Below, one piece after another: positions 9,632 to 21,307 of a DNA stretch of 64,000 nt. This stretch comes from Ixodes scapularis (lineage: Eukaryota; Arthropoda; Arachnida; Ixodida; Ixodidae). Each line of letters starts with the position of its first letter. The stretch's first letter is position 1. The notes below the pieces were generated by a model. It worked only from the letters and a program-made list of their open reading frames with translations. It was not told where the DNA came from and did not search any database. The DNA lies in the NCBI RefSeq assembly GCF_016920785.2, contig NW_024609879.1:15191145-15255144 (forward strand), read 5' to 3'. A program made the position numbers and the translations under genes.

Positions 9632-10532
9632 AAAGGATCGGCAGTATTTCAAATACAAGTATTTGAAATATGTATTTCAAATAGTTTGTGTATTTTGCAT
9701 TTGTATTTAATTACAAATTAGGTAATGTATTTGACGTGTGTATTTATATACTAAAACGTGGGTATTTCAAATGCAATTGTAATTAAATACAATTTTGTGG
9801 GCGAAAATACATCCCTCAAATTTATTGTCACTGTCCAGAGCAGGAAGAAAACTACGTTATGCACCGAATGCAGTCTCTCAATCAAGCACAAGCGTTTAGT
9901 GACTTTGTGATTACGGTGCTAGTCCAAGGCGAGAATAGTGACGAAATAGACGTTCACAGGCAGGCTGGCTAAATATGTGCCTGTGACAACCTGTGATGCT
10001 TTCCAGCCTGATTTTTATCCATATATTTTGCCTGGAACATTCTAAATGCGCGGGTCGTCCAAATTTTCGTAACTGGTGCGAGTTGCAACAATAAAAAAAT
10101 TCCCTACCTAGTGCTGCGCGTCTTGGTCGTCTCGGTCCTTTGTTGGTCTATACCAAAACGTAATCGACAAAAAAAAGCTGCTTGAAGCTCTGTACTTTTT
10201 TCACCTGTTACGCCCAAGCTGATTACATTTTTTTGTGATTATATTTCTATCACGTTACTAGAGCCTCGCACACTAACTCCCAAGTGTGCGATGCAAAATT
10301 AAAATGAGATACCCAGAAACCCGTTGCAGCTGCCCTGAAGTCGCTAACGCAAATTTTGGGGAATGTATTTGGAAAAGTATTTGGAGGAGATCAAATGCAT
10401 TTGGTTGTATTTGTATCTTGTACTTAAATGCGTTTTTGGAACTGTAATTAGATCTGTAATTAAACACATTTTTGACGAAGTATATTGTATTTGTATTTTG
10501 ATACATATTTGCATGTATTCTGCTCATCCCTG
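9632..10532. mobile_element. Non-autonomous hAT-like element with 8 bp target duplication
   Basis: The octamer ACTCTAAT flanks the element on both sides (9624-9631 and 10533-10540), the target-duplication length typical of hAT transposons. The right end, read inward on the minus strand, is CAGGGATGAGCAGAATAC, close to the usual hAT terminus CAGGGGTGGGCA. The left end AAAGGATCGGCAGTATTT is a mutated version. Both subterminal regions are dense in TATTTGAAATA/TGTATTTG words (9650-9800 and 10360-10520), as expected for transposase-binding subterminal repeats. No transposase frame lies inside the 901 bp. Confidence 0.8.
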
Positions 10533-10984
10533 ACTCTAATCTATACGCACCTTCGCACTCAGATCGAATCTGGCCCAAAAAAGCGCTTGCCCTAGTGAAC
10601 ATTTTTTATGCAGAATAAGCTGGCATCGCCTGGCTGTTGAGGAATGATTGTTCTTGACAAGATGCCGGTCAATTTGATTTGCAAATGAGCATCACCTTTG
10701 CTAACTGATGATTTTAACTCGATAGCGTTAAGGAGCTCATGTTGCAGAAAAGCCGATGTCGGTGGCGTGACTGGAAAATCCTGATTGATCGATAGGTTCA
10801 TGACGTCAGAGCTAGATACGCAAGAATTTCAAGCAACCCACAATGCTCAGGTGAAACGTGACATCACGCGTGGAATGAGAGTGATTAAAACATGACATGT
10901 AATGTGAATTAAAGGTCGCCGTATGTCTCAAATGATTTCACTTTTGAAAGTAATTATTTTTCCTTAAATAAAAAAAAATTAAGA

Positions 10985-11052
10985 ATTTCAGGCGGGATTC
11001 GAACCCACGACTCTTTAGTTGCGAGTCAGACGCTTTTCACTAGGAAAGGCGC
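10985..11052 (-). repeat. tRNA-like sequence, probable SINE or tRNA relic
   Basis: Read on the minus strand it contains GTGGGTTCGAATCCCGC, a good T-arm (five pairs, seven-base loop) including a consensus B box. Upstream AGTGAAAAGCGTCTGACTCG resembles a D-arm/anticodon region. The anticodon stem and acceptor ends do not pair well, so I do not call a functional tRNA. A tRNA-derived SINE or dead tRNA copy fits better. Confidence 0.4.
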
Positions 11053-11225
11053 GAGCGTCTGGCACGACAAAAACGTGCTTTTTGGTAAGAGCGTTTTTGC
11101 AAGCAAAGTAGTTACCGGAGTCACGCTTTTTAGTCTGCGCCAAAGATGCAGGAAAGAGGAACCTTTACAACACAGCACGTTTTTTGTACTCCCCCCCCCC
11201 TCCACACACACACGCACCTCTTTAT

Positions 11226-11471
11226 ACAGCGGAGCTGTTAAGGGCTAGTTTCCCCAGTGTCGTGTCCGTCAGCAAACAAATGATGACACTAAACTCTGGA
11301 CAGCTACCGCCATCTATAAATGACGACGGCAACCAGACAACTGGCTTGCCGGTTGTCTGGTTGCCGCCGTTGCGCATAGATGGCGGCAACCTCTCCGGCC
11401 TTTCCACTCTGGTGGCTTGCCGACTTGCCGCCGGCCATTACTTCATTTACACCATAAAACAGCTTCGCTGG
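11226..11471. mobile_element. TIR element 3 with a long internal hairpin
   Basis: The left end ACAGCGGAGCTGTTAAGGGC (from 11226) matches the left end of element 1 (AGAGCGCAGCTCTTAGGGGC, then a shared GTTTCC). The right end AACAGCTTCGCTGG (11458-11471) is its inverted partner, so this looks like a third, diverged family member. Inside, 11307-11344 and 11349-11386 are 38 bp near-complementary arms separated by CTTG: a strong foldback. No coding capacity; the mirrored open frames on the two strands are products of the hairpin. Confidence 0.65.
11307..11386. repeat. 38 bp-arm hairpin
   Basis: The left arm begins CCGCCATCTATAAATGACG and ends CAGACAACTGG; the right arm is its reverse complement with about five mismatches, around a 4-base loop (11345-11348). 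If transcribed it would fold into an ~80 nt stem-loop. Confidence 0.85.
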
Positions 11472-11839
11472 TCTTGCTTCTTCACGAGAGTGGAAAGGCT
11501 GAAAGTATTCCTGAGGAATTGCCTCCTCCGTTTTGGTGTGTGTTCATTCAACAATTTTATTTGACGCTTGTTAACCGCAACCATTCATTGCTTTTATTCT
11601 GCACCCCGTGAAGTTTAGATGGGTCATAAAACGACATCGGGTTGGAATGTTTATGACTTTTCCCAGGCGTACTGGTCCTCTGGCCCAAGTATACTCGCAC
11701 AGGCCGCCACTAATTCAGGAGCTTTTTCGTCGCGGTGAAATTGCGAGGGTAAGAGGGGACTATTTCTTTTAGTCTTGCCTTCCCAAAGATTGAAGTCGCA
11801 ATTGTAGGATCAAAACCACCCGCCTGACGACCGTCGAGC

Positions 11840-12130
11840 GCGGCTCATGGATCGGACAGGAGAACTGCGTGAGCACCGTACATCCGCTCGTAACAATCAA
11901 TGCCTCGGCGGACACTTGGGTAGTGGCTCGTGTCCAACCACTGCGGTGATGAGAACAGCCGAACTCTAACAGTGCCTGGAGCGTTTTCTTCCTTTAAAAC
12001 CCCAGCGCGGTAACGTTGGCGGCAGAGGATTGGCACCAAGCCACATGGCCGCTTCTGGCTCCGAAGTTGAGGGGATGAACAATGCTCATATTTCTCGAAT
12101 TTTTGGCGACTGCCATTGCCTAGAAAAAAT
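11840..12130. repeat. Dispersed repeat, first copy
   Basis: It aligns by eye over ~290 bp with 24878-25180 in the same orientation. Shared landmarks are GGGTAGTG(G/A)CTCG, ACAACAGCCGA/AGAACAGCCGA, CCCCAGCGCG, GGCGGCA and GCGTGGCCGCTT/CATGGCCGCTT. The minus-strand translations also resemble each other (LDTSHYP versus LDSSHYP), so it may derive from an old coding or transposon sequence. I do not recognise the family. Confidence 0.65.
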
Positions 12131-13215
12131 AGCAAAGCCAAGTTCAAGCAGTTATTAACGTTAGGGAGTGATCCTGAGCAGTATTTAGTGATGTATAGAA
12201 ATAATTTCTATAGCTCCTTCAAGCAAAGTACAGAGGGAGTCGAAACTTGGGCAATAACTTGAGAACGACGCTCGTGTGAGACTTACAGCGACTGCCAACG
12301 TTCGGCTGTCTCTCTGAAATCACTAAAATATGTTTTTTTTTTTTTTTTTTTAGTATTCCTTCCGTACACACGTGTAGTTCTCTGTAACGTCACATTAATA
12401 AGTCGAATTTAGTAATTTCAGTACTTCTATTCTCAGGGACATCTTTCGGATGCAGTTCAGCAACAACGAAAAAATATTTGGGTGCCTCAATAAAGTAAAA
12501 TGGGTCTTGCAACATTTTTTCTTGTACTTTCAATAAATAGTTTAAAGAAATAACTCCTAACGTTGATAGCTTGCGGCAACATCCATTAGTTTTCCCCTAA
12601 TAGCAGATGAAGAAAACGTAAAGGAAAGAGACAGCTGTCGATATTTCCTGAACTCGCAATTTAAACAAGCGGCCACGTGATCTGATACCGCCAGTGTTCA
12701 TCACAGCCATGCTCTAGGCGGCTAGGGTTTGGGAAGCAAAAGCTTGGGCTGAGCTTCAGATATTGTTAGAGTTGGGCTGTTATTATATGTAATTGACATG
12801 AGCAGTTACCTGAATGTTTGGCGGTGCTGATTGTCATGAACCCGAGCACTCCACTGGGGGTTATGAAAATCGCTTACGTCACGGTGTCACCTGACTCTCG
12901 GTGCGAAATCGTGATATCATGTGACGTCATGCTGTCAACAATGTTAACACATCTTGTGACTTCCTCAAATTAAATCAAGTTGACGCAGTGAGTCACGTGA
13001 CGACACGAGGTCACGTGACAACATGTATTGACACCATGACGTCACGTGACAACGTGACACAGGGTTAATCATAGTGCCATGAAAACCCCCAACTTACCAT
13101 ACTTTTCAATTCTGTATATGAGGGTTTGATCCATAGATAGAAATACAGCCGCCAATTTTTTATACCCATATGTTCATTTTGTGATACTGACAAAAAAGAA
13201 AAAATATATTACCTT
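12131..13215. other. Unannotated interval with a GTCACGTGAC cluster
   Basis: No coding gene supported. A T20 run sits near 12335. GTCACGTGAC-type palindromes cluster at 12990-13050 (AGTCACGTGACG, GGTCACGTGACA, CGTCACGTGACA), resembling the cluster inside TIR element 1. I could not find matching terminal repeats here. Confidence 0.45.
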
Positions 13216-13372
13216 GAACCGTTTTGAACCGGTTACCGTTATATTTTTTTTCGGTTAGGTTCCGGTTCAGTTCCAAGATGGCGGCGAAGATTTTGGTTCG
13301 GTTCAGTTCCGGTTCGGCTAAAAATAACGGTTCTGTTCCGGTTTTCGGTTCGGTTCGGTTCCGGTTCGACAC
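13216..13372. repeat. GGTTC-type repeat tract, second locus
   Basis: Imperfect repeats of CGGTTCGGTTCCGGTTC and CCGGTTTTCGG, sharing GGTTCCGGTTCAGTTCC and AAAATAACGGTTC with 8690-8825. Probably a dispersed minisatellite. Confidence 0.75.
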
Positions 13373-13379
13373 CCTGATT

Positions 13380-15010
13380 TCAAATGGTTTTTTTCAGTAG
13401 GGAGGCTATGTTTGACAGCTCCGTCCTGTTCGTCCAATGATGACTGGCATGTGTTGTGCAGTGTTGGACATGATATGAAGCTCTACACCTTGTGGGTATC
13501 ATGATTAAATTAAAGGGAGTGGTCTACGTACCGGTGCTGAGGACTGATGCTCTCCGAAGAAAATGACCTCCGTCCCACCACGCGTCCGCGCGCTACCAGC
13601 AGGAGCTGCTGTTAAGCTGGGTGCATTTGTTAAAATACCGTGACGTCGTGTCAAACAAAGATGCGGGCCAGATAGCATTTATTGGAAACAGTAGGTTCTA
13701 ACGTCCCGCCGTGATCGCGAGTCCTGAGCCGCCACTAGTACTTTCCATTGGAAGTATGGTTCCTCCACGTGGCAGCGCACATTCAAACCCTAAGAGCCAG
13801 TTTCTGTTCTCCCTCGTTCGCCTGCCTAGGTCACCTCGTCGAATACTGGTCGTGCTGCGAGGGGAGGAAAGTCCCCCTTGTCCCGAAACAGCTATCGCAA
13901 GGGAGGAGGCAAGAGGGACAATAACACGTTATACTCAGCTAGCACTCATGTGGATGAACACAATCAGTTCCATTAATGCGATAATAAAGCATGACGGAAC
14001 TAAGGATTTCCATGGCCTTCACCTTTGACGCATGTACCTCGATCATTGTTTCGATTTTTAAGACATTTGACAGGGTTGCGACCGAATGCATGAAGGTCGA
14101 TGTCGTCCGCATCAAAGTCAAAGCAGCATCCCGTTGCATCGGACGCTCTCATTGTGCACACGGAGCTCCAAGTGTCCACAAGCGCATTGTAGCTTGTCTC
14201 GTTGATCGAAGCAGTCTTCTCATACTTCATCTACACTGGCACGCTCACTGATGGATTAGTAGCGAAAGTTATGATCCAGCAACCGACGGATATGGTCAAC
14301 GCTTCGACGCTAAAGTTTCTCATCTTCTAATCGGAAATGACCAAATACCGTTTGGTTTCTCTCACATAGACGGTTGGACCTGCCGAATAATCTGCCATTA
14401 CTCCGTCTGTCCGAAATTGTTGGTCTTCGCTTGTCGGCGAGCCTTACTAAACATAATGTAGGTAAAACAGATCTCATGACTTGCTTCATGAGATTGAGGG
14501 CCCATGGCAGTTCGTCAACCAAACATTGCTTTGGCAGGTGCTTTCCTCGTGGAAGACGACACCATCGTATGTTGTGTGAGCAGGAACCTTGCAATTCTGC
14601 ACTGAATTGTCCCTCCCGTCAGCTTCTTCATTTTGCCCACCACCATAAACTCTATGTTGCTGTTCACACTTGCGTGTGAACAGCAACAGAGATTTAGACC
14701 TGTTAGACTTTATCTTAATGAATTAGCAGTTCATTTAGTGACAGTTCGTAGGCGGATGATATGTCACGGTGGTGTAGTGTTTGATGCCATCAACTATACT
14801 CATCACACCAAGAAAGCAAGTACAAGACTTGATTGTCCGAAAAAACAATTATGCTTTTTAAATTTGAAATGCGCATGTTTTGATGAAATAACAAGTAACT
14901 GATGTTAATTGTGCTGAAGTATCTTACATCATCACGTAAAGAAGGAAATCAATAATTATCCGCAAGGAGCCACACCTTATTTGCTATAAATCTTGAAGTG
15001 AAAACTAGTA
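13380..15010. other. Unannotated interval upstream of the transposase relics
   Basis: Open frames overlap on both strands and none matches a family I recognise. A near-perfect hairpin lies at 14655-14688. Nothing else supported. Confidence 0.4.
14655..14688. repeat. Perfect 15 bp stem hairpin
   Basis: TGTTGCTGTTCACAC, loop TTGC, GTGTGAACAGCAACA: all 15 pairs are Watson-Crick. No T-run follows and no gene boundary is obvious, so its role is unknown. Confidence 0.85.
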
Positions 15011-15013
15011 TAC

Positions 15014-15576
15014 ATGCATTCAAGTGCCGAGACCCGCCGCCAATATCATATCTTCAAAGAGCTTGAACTTCATGATGAGACGAGTGATGTATCTCTTTCC
15101 TGTGCTGTACGCTGGTTGTTTATGAATGGTGTGCTAATAAGGTTTGTGGACCTGCTAAAGTCAACTAGAGTGTTTTTGTATTCTGAGGTTCATAATACAG
15201 TTTGGTTGGTCAATCTTGCTTACTTTGTCGACATAGTGCAGCGCCTTGAAGGTCTTAACTTGTTGAAAGAGCAACAAACTATAATATCAAAATTTGCCCA
15301 GAGGGTCTTCAGTCCCCAAAACAAGCTAGGACTTTTTCAGAAAAATTGCAGACAAAGCGCCTGAACCACACTTCGCAGCTGAAGGGCGTGCTGGATGCTA
15401 GCCCGGAGCTTGATCTTACCACAGCTAAGCTTATGGAATACCTTGCAAAGCTTGAGATCTCCTGGAGTGATTTTCAGTCTCGATTTGAAGATATGCAGGA
15501 ACTCAAGCAAGCCACATTTTGTGCTTCCGATCCCCTTTTATGGTACACGTGTTTAATGGTGGCAGTCCGACCGTGA
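15014..15576 (+). pseudogene. hAT-type (ZBED/GTF2IRD2-like) transposase remnant
   Basis: Two overlapping plus frames (15014-15364, then 15346-15576) together resemble the middle of ZBED5/GTF2IRD2-like hAT transposases. The signature is LSCAVRWLFMNGVLIRFVDL (compare the HTEVRWLSRG motif), then WLVNLAYFVDIVQRLEGLNL (compare the WLAKLAYLADIF...LN motif), then a helix-rich stretch ending LLWYTC. The frame change near 15350 and the missing N-terminal zinc finger, catalytic core and dimerisation end mark it as a decayed fragment. The assignment is by motif memory only. Confidence 0.6.
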
Positions 15577-16229
15577 ACAACCTTGTATGAGATGTAGAGG
15601 CGTCCGAAGTAGAGCTCCATAAATGTCTGTTAGACAAAGGGCTGAAGATGATTCTGCGGTCTGGGGCAATTGCGAAATCCTGGCAGCTGGTGCCAGGGCA
15701 AAGTATCTCCACGTAGCTTACGGAACAGAAGCTTCTCTCAATATTTGGGTCAATGCGCTGCTGCGAAGTGCCCTTTTCAAGACTGAAGGTAGTGACAGCA
15801 AAACCGACTTCGATCCTGATGGACTAGTACGTTATTTAAACCAAATTTCAAGGCACTTGTTTCACAAATGCAAATGCGGAATAAATATAATTTAGCAATC
15901 ACTATGTCAGTGGAACACTTACATTTTGGCAACCACATAAGATTACTGAAGTTAAAAAAATGTCACACCACCTTCTTACTGCAGCTCCTCAATGAAGTGT
16001 CTTCTGTTGTATGGCTGTTTGCATATGTCGGTCTGTCTACCTGTGGTATTAGGTCGACTTTTGTTAATAATGGTGGCTTCCATTACCAGTAAAAGTGATT
16101 ACAAAGCAAACATGTAATACTAAGATAAAAAAGATAGGATATGTCTCTACGGTGGAAGCATCACATGTATTTTTATTATCCGTGCATTTTAGAAAGTTGT
16201 AATGCATTTGCCTTTTTTTGTGTTTTCAG

Positions 16230-18400
16230 GATGAAAAACTTTATCCAGGCTGCCAGATCAACAAGGGAGAAAGCCTGCTCCTTCGCATTGGGCACAGTTT
16301 GCGCCACCACAGCACAAAGGAAGCGACAGAGAGCTTGCTTGGGGTGATCGAGGCGCATCTTCCTGCAGGGATAGAATTTCCGATTTCAAAGTATCTCTTC
16401 TACAAGCGCTTTTCGGGCTGCAAGAAGCTGGCATCTCTTCATTTCTACTGCCCAGAAACGATGCACTTCATCGGTTTAGTTGGTGACTCTGACAGAGACG
16501 TGATATGTCCAGGTTTTAAGGACACGCACATTGTGCATGAAATCACAAAATGGTAACTATTTTATTGTGCTTGATATCGAGTCTCAGTGCCGCACAATGT
16601 TGGAGGATCCAAAAAGTGCAATTTTATTGAGGCCAAAGAAGTTGTCATTCGATGACGCAGACATTACATTAAGTAAGGCTTACAATGCGTTGCCTCTGAC
16701 TGAGGATGACATTACCGTAACATGGAACACCGATGGGGTACCATTGTTTGAGTCATCGAAATTTAGTGCGTGGCCCTTGCAGATGTAAATGAACGAGCTG
16801 CCACAAAATGAAAGAGTGAGTTCAATTTTGCTAGGTGGACTGTGGTTTGGTGTACGAAAACCCGACCTGAATTGTTTTTTAAAACCATTCGTGCAGGCGA
16901 TGAACCGCCTGTCATCAGTAGGATTTGCATGGACCCACGCAAGTGGAAGCTCCAGGCGCACCCGTGTGTTCCCTGGACCGTGATCTGTGGATACGGTTGC
17001 CAGTTACGCAATGATGAGCATGACTCAGTTCAATGGGGCATACGGGTGTGCCTGGTGCGACCACAAGGGGGAGGTGGTAGTGAAGGGGAATGGGAACTGC
17101 CGTGGGTTTCCCACAGAATCGCAGGCCTCTCCAAGGACACATGAGTCTTTTGAAAAAATGCCGAAAAAGCAGGGGTCCAAATGAAGCCATGCCGTGGCGT
17201 AAAGGGAGTGTCGATTTTACTGCTGCTTGCGTTTTTCAAGTTTCCCACAGGGTTTGTAGTGGATTACATGCATGCTGTGTGCTCAGGTTTTGTGAAGTAC
17301 ACTGCATGCATGTGGTTCAATTGCAAGTCCTCATTTCCCTTCAGCCTGGGCAACAAGGTTTCTGATATTGACCAGAGGTTGTTAAGTCTACAACCTATAC
17401 ATGAAATGTCGAGGCTCCCCGGTCTATTGTCCACAGGAAGTACTGAAAGTCGTCAGAGTGGCGCAATTGGCTCCTGTACTTTTCGCCACTTGTTCTCAAA
17501 GGAATTCTACCTGCGCAGCATTACAAAAACTGGATAAAATTTGTTCAACTCACGCACTTTCTTCTGGTAGAGTCTGTTCCATCAGACAAACTAAAAACTG
17601 TAGGCAAGCGTATGAAAGTTTTTTTTTTAAGAGTTTGAAGAGCTATATGAAAAGAAACACCTGACATACAATGCTCATCTTCTTTTGCACCTTGTGAACT
17701 CGGTGAAAGAATGGGGGCCCTATGGAATTACTCTGCATACCCCTTCGAGAGCATGAATGGCCGAATCGTCAAACTTGTGAATGGTCCACGGTATGCACAG
17801 TGGCAAATTGTGGAGAATATTTTGATTTTGCAGCCCTTCCGAAGCTGTGTAGTAGTTTCACCTACTCTACGCAGTCGCCAGCGAAGAGCCTCATACCTCT
17901 TTAGTCAAGCGGTATAAGCTGTGGAGATATCTAGGACCCTTTCTGGTTGTGTTTTTCATGGCAAGGGTAAAGTGTTGGCAGATGGAACATCTTTCAGTAA
18001 GGCCACAATTAATGGAGTGATGTTCTGCGTGGAAAGTCGTGACAAGTCCCGCCGGCTCAGTTCCTACGTGGAAGGTGTTGGTCATGGGAACAGCCGTGTC
18101 TTTGGCCGCATTGTGTCAATTCGATGGAACATGTGTGAGCATGGTTGTGGACATTGTGAAAAATGCATATCGTTTTTCATTCGGGAGCTGAGAGTAAGAT
18201 CTCCGGGCTTAGTGGATCAAAGCCCCCTCAGCAACTTTTTTTTTTCTGTCAAACCAGCAGCCCAGATTTTACAAGTCAACGCATTTTCTGCAAAAAAAAA
18301 ATGCTTAAGATTGACGGTTAACGGGAGTTTGTCTTTATGCTCTGCTAATCGAAGTTATATGTTGGAGGTCGTTTAGGTATGCTGTTCCACCTCGAGTGAA
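16230..18400 (+). pseudogene. Transposase_21 / EnSpm(CMC)-like transposase pseudogene
   Basis: Coding-like sequence follows an intron-acceptor-like TTTTTGTGTTTTCAG ending at 16229. In order it reads DEKLYPGCQINKGESLLL, then TWNTDGVPLFESSKFSAWPL (near 16718), LLGGLWFGVRKPDLN, RRTRVFPGP, FNGAYGCAWCDH, FPTGFVVDYMHAVCSGFVKY (near 17240), YSAYPFESMNGRIVKLVNG (near 17735), KATINGVMFCVESRDKS, and a Cys/His cluster CEHGCGHCEKC. This order matches the tnp2/Transposase_21-type transposases of animal EnSpm-like elements. At least two in-frame stops (TAA at 16786, TGA at 16981) and several frameshifts (near 16550, 17180, 17540, 17890) make it non-functional. I found no CACTA termini. A mariner copy sits just downstream. 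Confidence 0.72.
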
Positions 18401-18436
18401 GTACTCAATGGTGAAGGCTATGAGCACGATTTTATA

Positions 18437-19404
18437 CGAGATCCGTTAGAAAAGTATCCGACCTTATTTTTTTTGGCGAACACCTGATGTATATGAAAGA
18501 AGCGCGCTTGCACCAGCCGACATTCACGCATGCGTTGTACGCATGCGTGATTTTTTCCCGCCTGCCGATAGCGTCAGTCGCTGGGACGCAGCGTTTGAGT
18601 GAGGTAGTGCGCAGTGCTCTCGCCAATTTTTTTATTGCAAGGAAAATGGCGGAGCGACTGGAGCAGCGCTACTGCATCAAACTTTGCCAGAAACTGGGCG
18701 ACAGCCAAGTGGAAACTATTCGGAAGATTCAGACGGCTTTCGGTGTCGATGCTATGAGCAGCACACATATTAAGGAGTGGTACAACTGGTTTAAAGACGA
18801 CCGGACATCGGTGGAGAGCGAGCCACGCTCCGGTCGGCCATCAACATGCCGAAATGACCAGGTCACTGCCGAAGTGAACACTGTGGTGATGCGGGACCGT
18901 CGTGTGACTACCCGAGAAATTGCAGAAGAGGTGGGCATCAGCACTACAGGGATCTCCTCCGTCGCCTATGTGATGGTGTGTGGCGCAAGAGACCGGAGTT
19001 GTGGTCAGCAGGAAATTGGCGCATCCATCACGACAATGCTCCTGCACATTCCTCGCACTTGATCCGGACTCTTTTGGCGAAAAACCAGACTCCTGTAGTT
19101 CAACAGGCTCCTTACTCTCCTGATGCGGCCCCCTGCGACTTCTGGCTGCTTCCCAAAATCGAGAGGCTATTGAAAGGAGCGCGATTGCAGACGAGAGAGG
19201 ACATTATGGCTGCAACGACACTTGAGCTAAACTACATTCCTAAAGAGATCTTCTCGGAATGCTTCCAACAATGGCAGCACCTCTGGGACAAGTGTGTGGA
19301 GTCCCAACGCGACTACTTTGAGGGTTATCACGTTTCCAACGCTCGAGATATGCCAGTACTTTTTTTCCTCGGCCAAAAGTCGGATACTTTTCTAACAGAC
19401 CTCG
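18437..19404 (+). mobile_element. Internally deleted mariner element
   Basis: Terminal inverted repeats: CGAGATCCGTTAGAAAAGTA after the TA at 18435-18436, and the complement of CGAGGTCTGTTAGAAAAGTA before the TA at 19405-19406, two mismatches in the first 20 bp. The flanking TA dinucleotides are the expected target duplication. At ~970 bp it is shorter than the usual ~1.3 kb, in agreement with the gap in its transposase. The next interval downstream is not recognisably the continuation of the Transposase_21 relic, so whether it split that element is uncertain. Confidence 0.9.
18646..19370 (+). pseudogene. Mariner transposase, internally deleted
   Basis: The first part (18646 to about 18958) starts MAERLEQRYCIKLCQKLGD and carries the N-terminal helix-turn-helix region, including WYNWFKDDRTSVE, SGRPST and VTTREIAEEVGISTTGI. 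The second part, in another frame from about 18980, begins near WRKRPELWSAG and contains IHHDNAPAH and YSPDAAPCDFWLLPKIE, the latter two Asp regions of the DD(34)D triad, then the usual C-terminus (CVESQRDYFEGYHV). Between them the first catalytic Asp block and about 100 residues are missing, and the frame shifts at the join. Not functional; it could only be moved in trans. Confidence 0.88.
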
Positions 19405-19409
19405 TAGCT

Positions 19410-20280
19410 TTGGAAAATTGCTTTTGCTGAGTAAGGGCTCCTACATAAAGGCATTCTTTGAAACCCTGAGCTCGCATGCAGAACTTTCACTGTGTGCCAT
19501 ATTGTGGCATCATAATTCCACATCAACATATTGTTTTAACTGTTTCCTATAATTTAAAATAGTACTATGACCTAAGCATGACCGCTGCTAATAAGAGTAC
19601 TATCCTCCTTTCTGTCTGTCAGCTGGCTTAAATCATGAAGCTTGGAACATTCTCATGGTATATCGCCTTCAGTTACCCTCGTTGGAGGTTGAAGTCACAT
19701 TCTGGTCATATAGTCCTGTCTTCAAGAAAAGGCTAGCGCGCATGATTGTTTCAACCTATTGATTAGGGATCATGGTGACTAAATCTGGTGTTGGCAGTTG
19801 TCGAGGCGGCAACCTACAGCATGTTTGATTCGAAACCTGTGTTATTGATGCATATATACTCTGTGATTCTTTTTTAAATGTTTATCAGGGCCGGACCTTG
19901 AGACAATAAAATCCTCTGACTATGTAGTTCACTTCAAGCCTGTTGTAAAAGCGTTTCTTACTGCACATGAAAATTGCTTATGACTAATATCAACGATTTT
20001 GTCATGTTTTCAGTTTGTATGGTCTATCAAGTCAGGTCTGCAGAAAATCTAGGAATATGGTGATGCAAATTCTAACGACCGTTGGCGACAGACAGTTGGT
20101 AGCCTTTCTGACGACTGCGCTCTGTAGACTCCTGTTGACAGGAAATCTGTAGAAACCTTGTAGAAAAATGGCGATGAGATAGGAAGTGGACAGGTATGTT
20201 AAAAATCATTAAGATGTGTACAGACTGGCACACATTTTTTTTTTTTTGTAAGGGAAGGTAACAGCCTGGCAAGAATGTCA
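19410..20280. other. Unannotated interval
   Basis: No coding frame, structured RNA or repeat supported between the mariner copy and the BEL/Pao fragment. Confidence 0.4.
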
Positions 20281-21284
20281 GAGCATGGCTGAAAAACTTG
20301 ACCTGGGAACATTTAAAGAGTTTAGACACCGAACGTTGAGTTGTGTGGTGTCATACAGGTTTCTCAACCCTCTCACGTCATTAGCTGAAGCAACGTGCGG
20401 TAGATTTTTGAGGGCATCCAGATGCTGTCGCTCTATTCTCCTCTGGTCTCCAAACCTCTGTTGCAAGTTGGTGATCGCTTCGGCATAGCATATTTCTGTT
20501 GTTGGTAGCCCGGCTATCTCAGCAGCAGCATCTCCCGTTAGACACCGACGAATGTAGTGGAATTTATCTGTGGTTGTTAAAGTTGCATTTGTATGGATGG
20601 CTCAACCAAACTGCTCCCAGAATGTATGCCAATTGCTTAGCGCTACATCGAAGGTAGATAGCTCCAGCTTCGGAAGCTTTGGCCCACGTCTCGCTGCGTT
20701 GTCTTGAATGCCGGTTTGCTTTCCGGTGCTCGCCACCGAGGGTATTATTCTCTGCGATTGTAGGGATTTCATCTTGCTCTCCAACTCGCTGATCACCATG
20801 ACGGCTTCGTCTTGGTATTCTGTAGTGGCAGTGCATTCACTATCTAGTTCTTCGATTGGAATTAGCGGTTCTATCTCCCGTCAAGTAGTCGGAGCTCTGC
20901 ATTGCTGGTAGTGAGTTTGTCCTCGATCGAATGAACTTTTACTAGGTCGGGGCTTGATCCTATAAAATTCGATTGGCGTCGTTCATTATCCTAGTGTTCT
21001 GTGCCCGTCGAGCCGACCGCTTAGACTTCAGCCTTTCCATTGACTATTCGTATTTACGAGTCCGTATGATCGCCTGCCAAGGTTCCGTCGCTGTTCTTTT
21101 CCCAGTGGTCTGCTCCCACCAAGGAACTGCTGAATTCCGTTGCAGCTGCAGGATTGAAATTCGCTGAGGCGTGTAGCTTGGGCCTTTGAAATGCGGGAAA
21201 CTCCCGGGTTTCGGCACCATATTGCCGCCCGCAGAGCCGAGAAGGCAACGCTTGGTCACGGTCTTCTAGAAGATTCCCGGTCAT
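20281..21284 (-). pseudogene. BEL/Pao gag (DUF1759-like) fragment
   Basis: Minus-strand reading gives LPKLELSTFDVALSNWHTFW, then TTTDKFHYIRRCLTGDAAAE, IAGLPTTEICYAEAITNLQ and QRFGDQRRIERQHLDALKNL. This is the hallmark DUF1759 gag region of Pao/BEL retrotransposons (LPKLxLPxFxG...W..FW.xF, then KF.YL...L.GeA). One in-frame TGA follows EQFG near 20604, and the frame ends at about 20281 after FSAML. Non-functional remnant. Confidence 0.8.
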
Positions 21285-21307
21285 TATCGCAGTAGACCCT
21301 CTGCTTT

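Noticed and set aside
10985..11052. Functional tRNA gene
   Set aside because: Only the T-arm folds well; the acceptor stem does not pair and the anticodon stem is defective.
8676..13385. One large transposon bounded by the GGTTC tracts (GTGTCGAACCG near 8692 and CGGTTCGACAC near 13362 are inverted)
   Set aside because: The tracts also share long words in direct orientation and are low-complexity repeats found at other loci, so the inverted match is not convincing as a TIR.
15623..15895. 90-codon plus-strand frame after the hAT remnant
   Set aside because: It might continue the decayed element, but I could not match it to any transposase region, so I do not call it.
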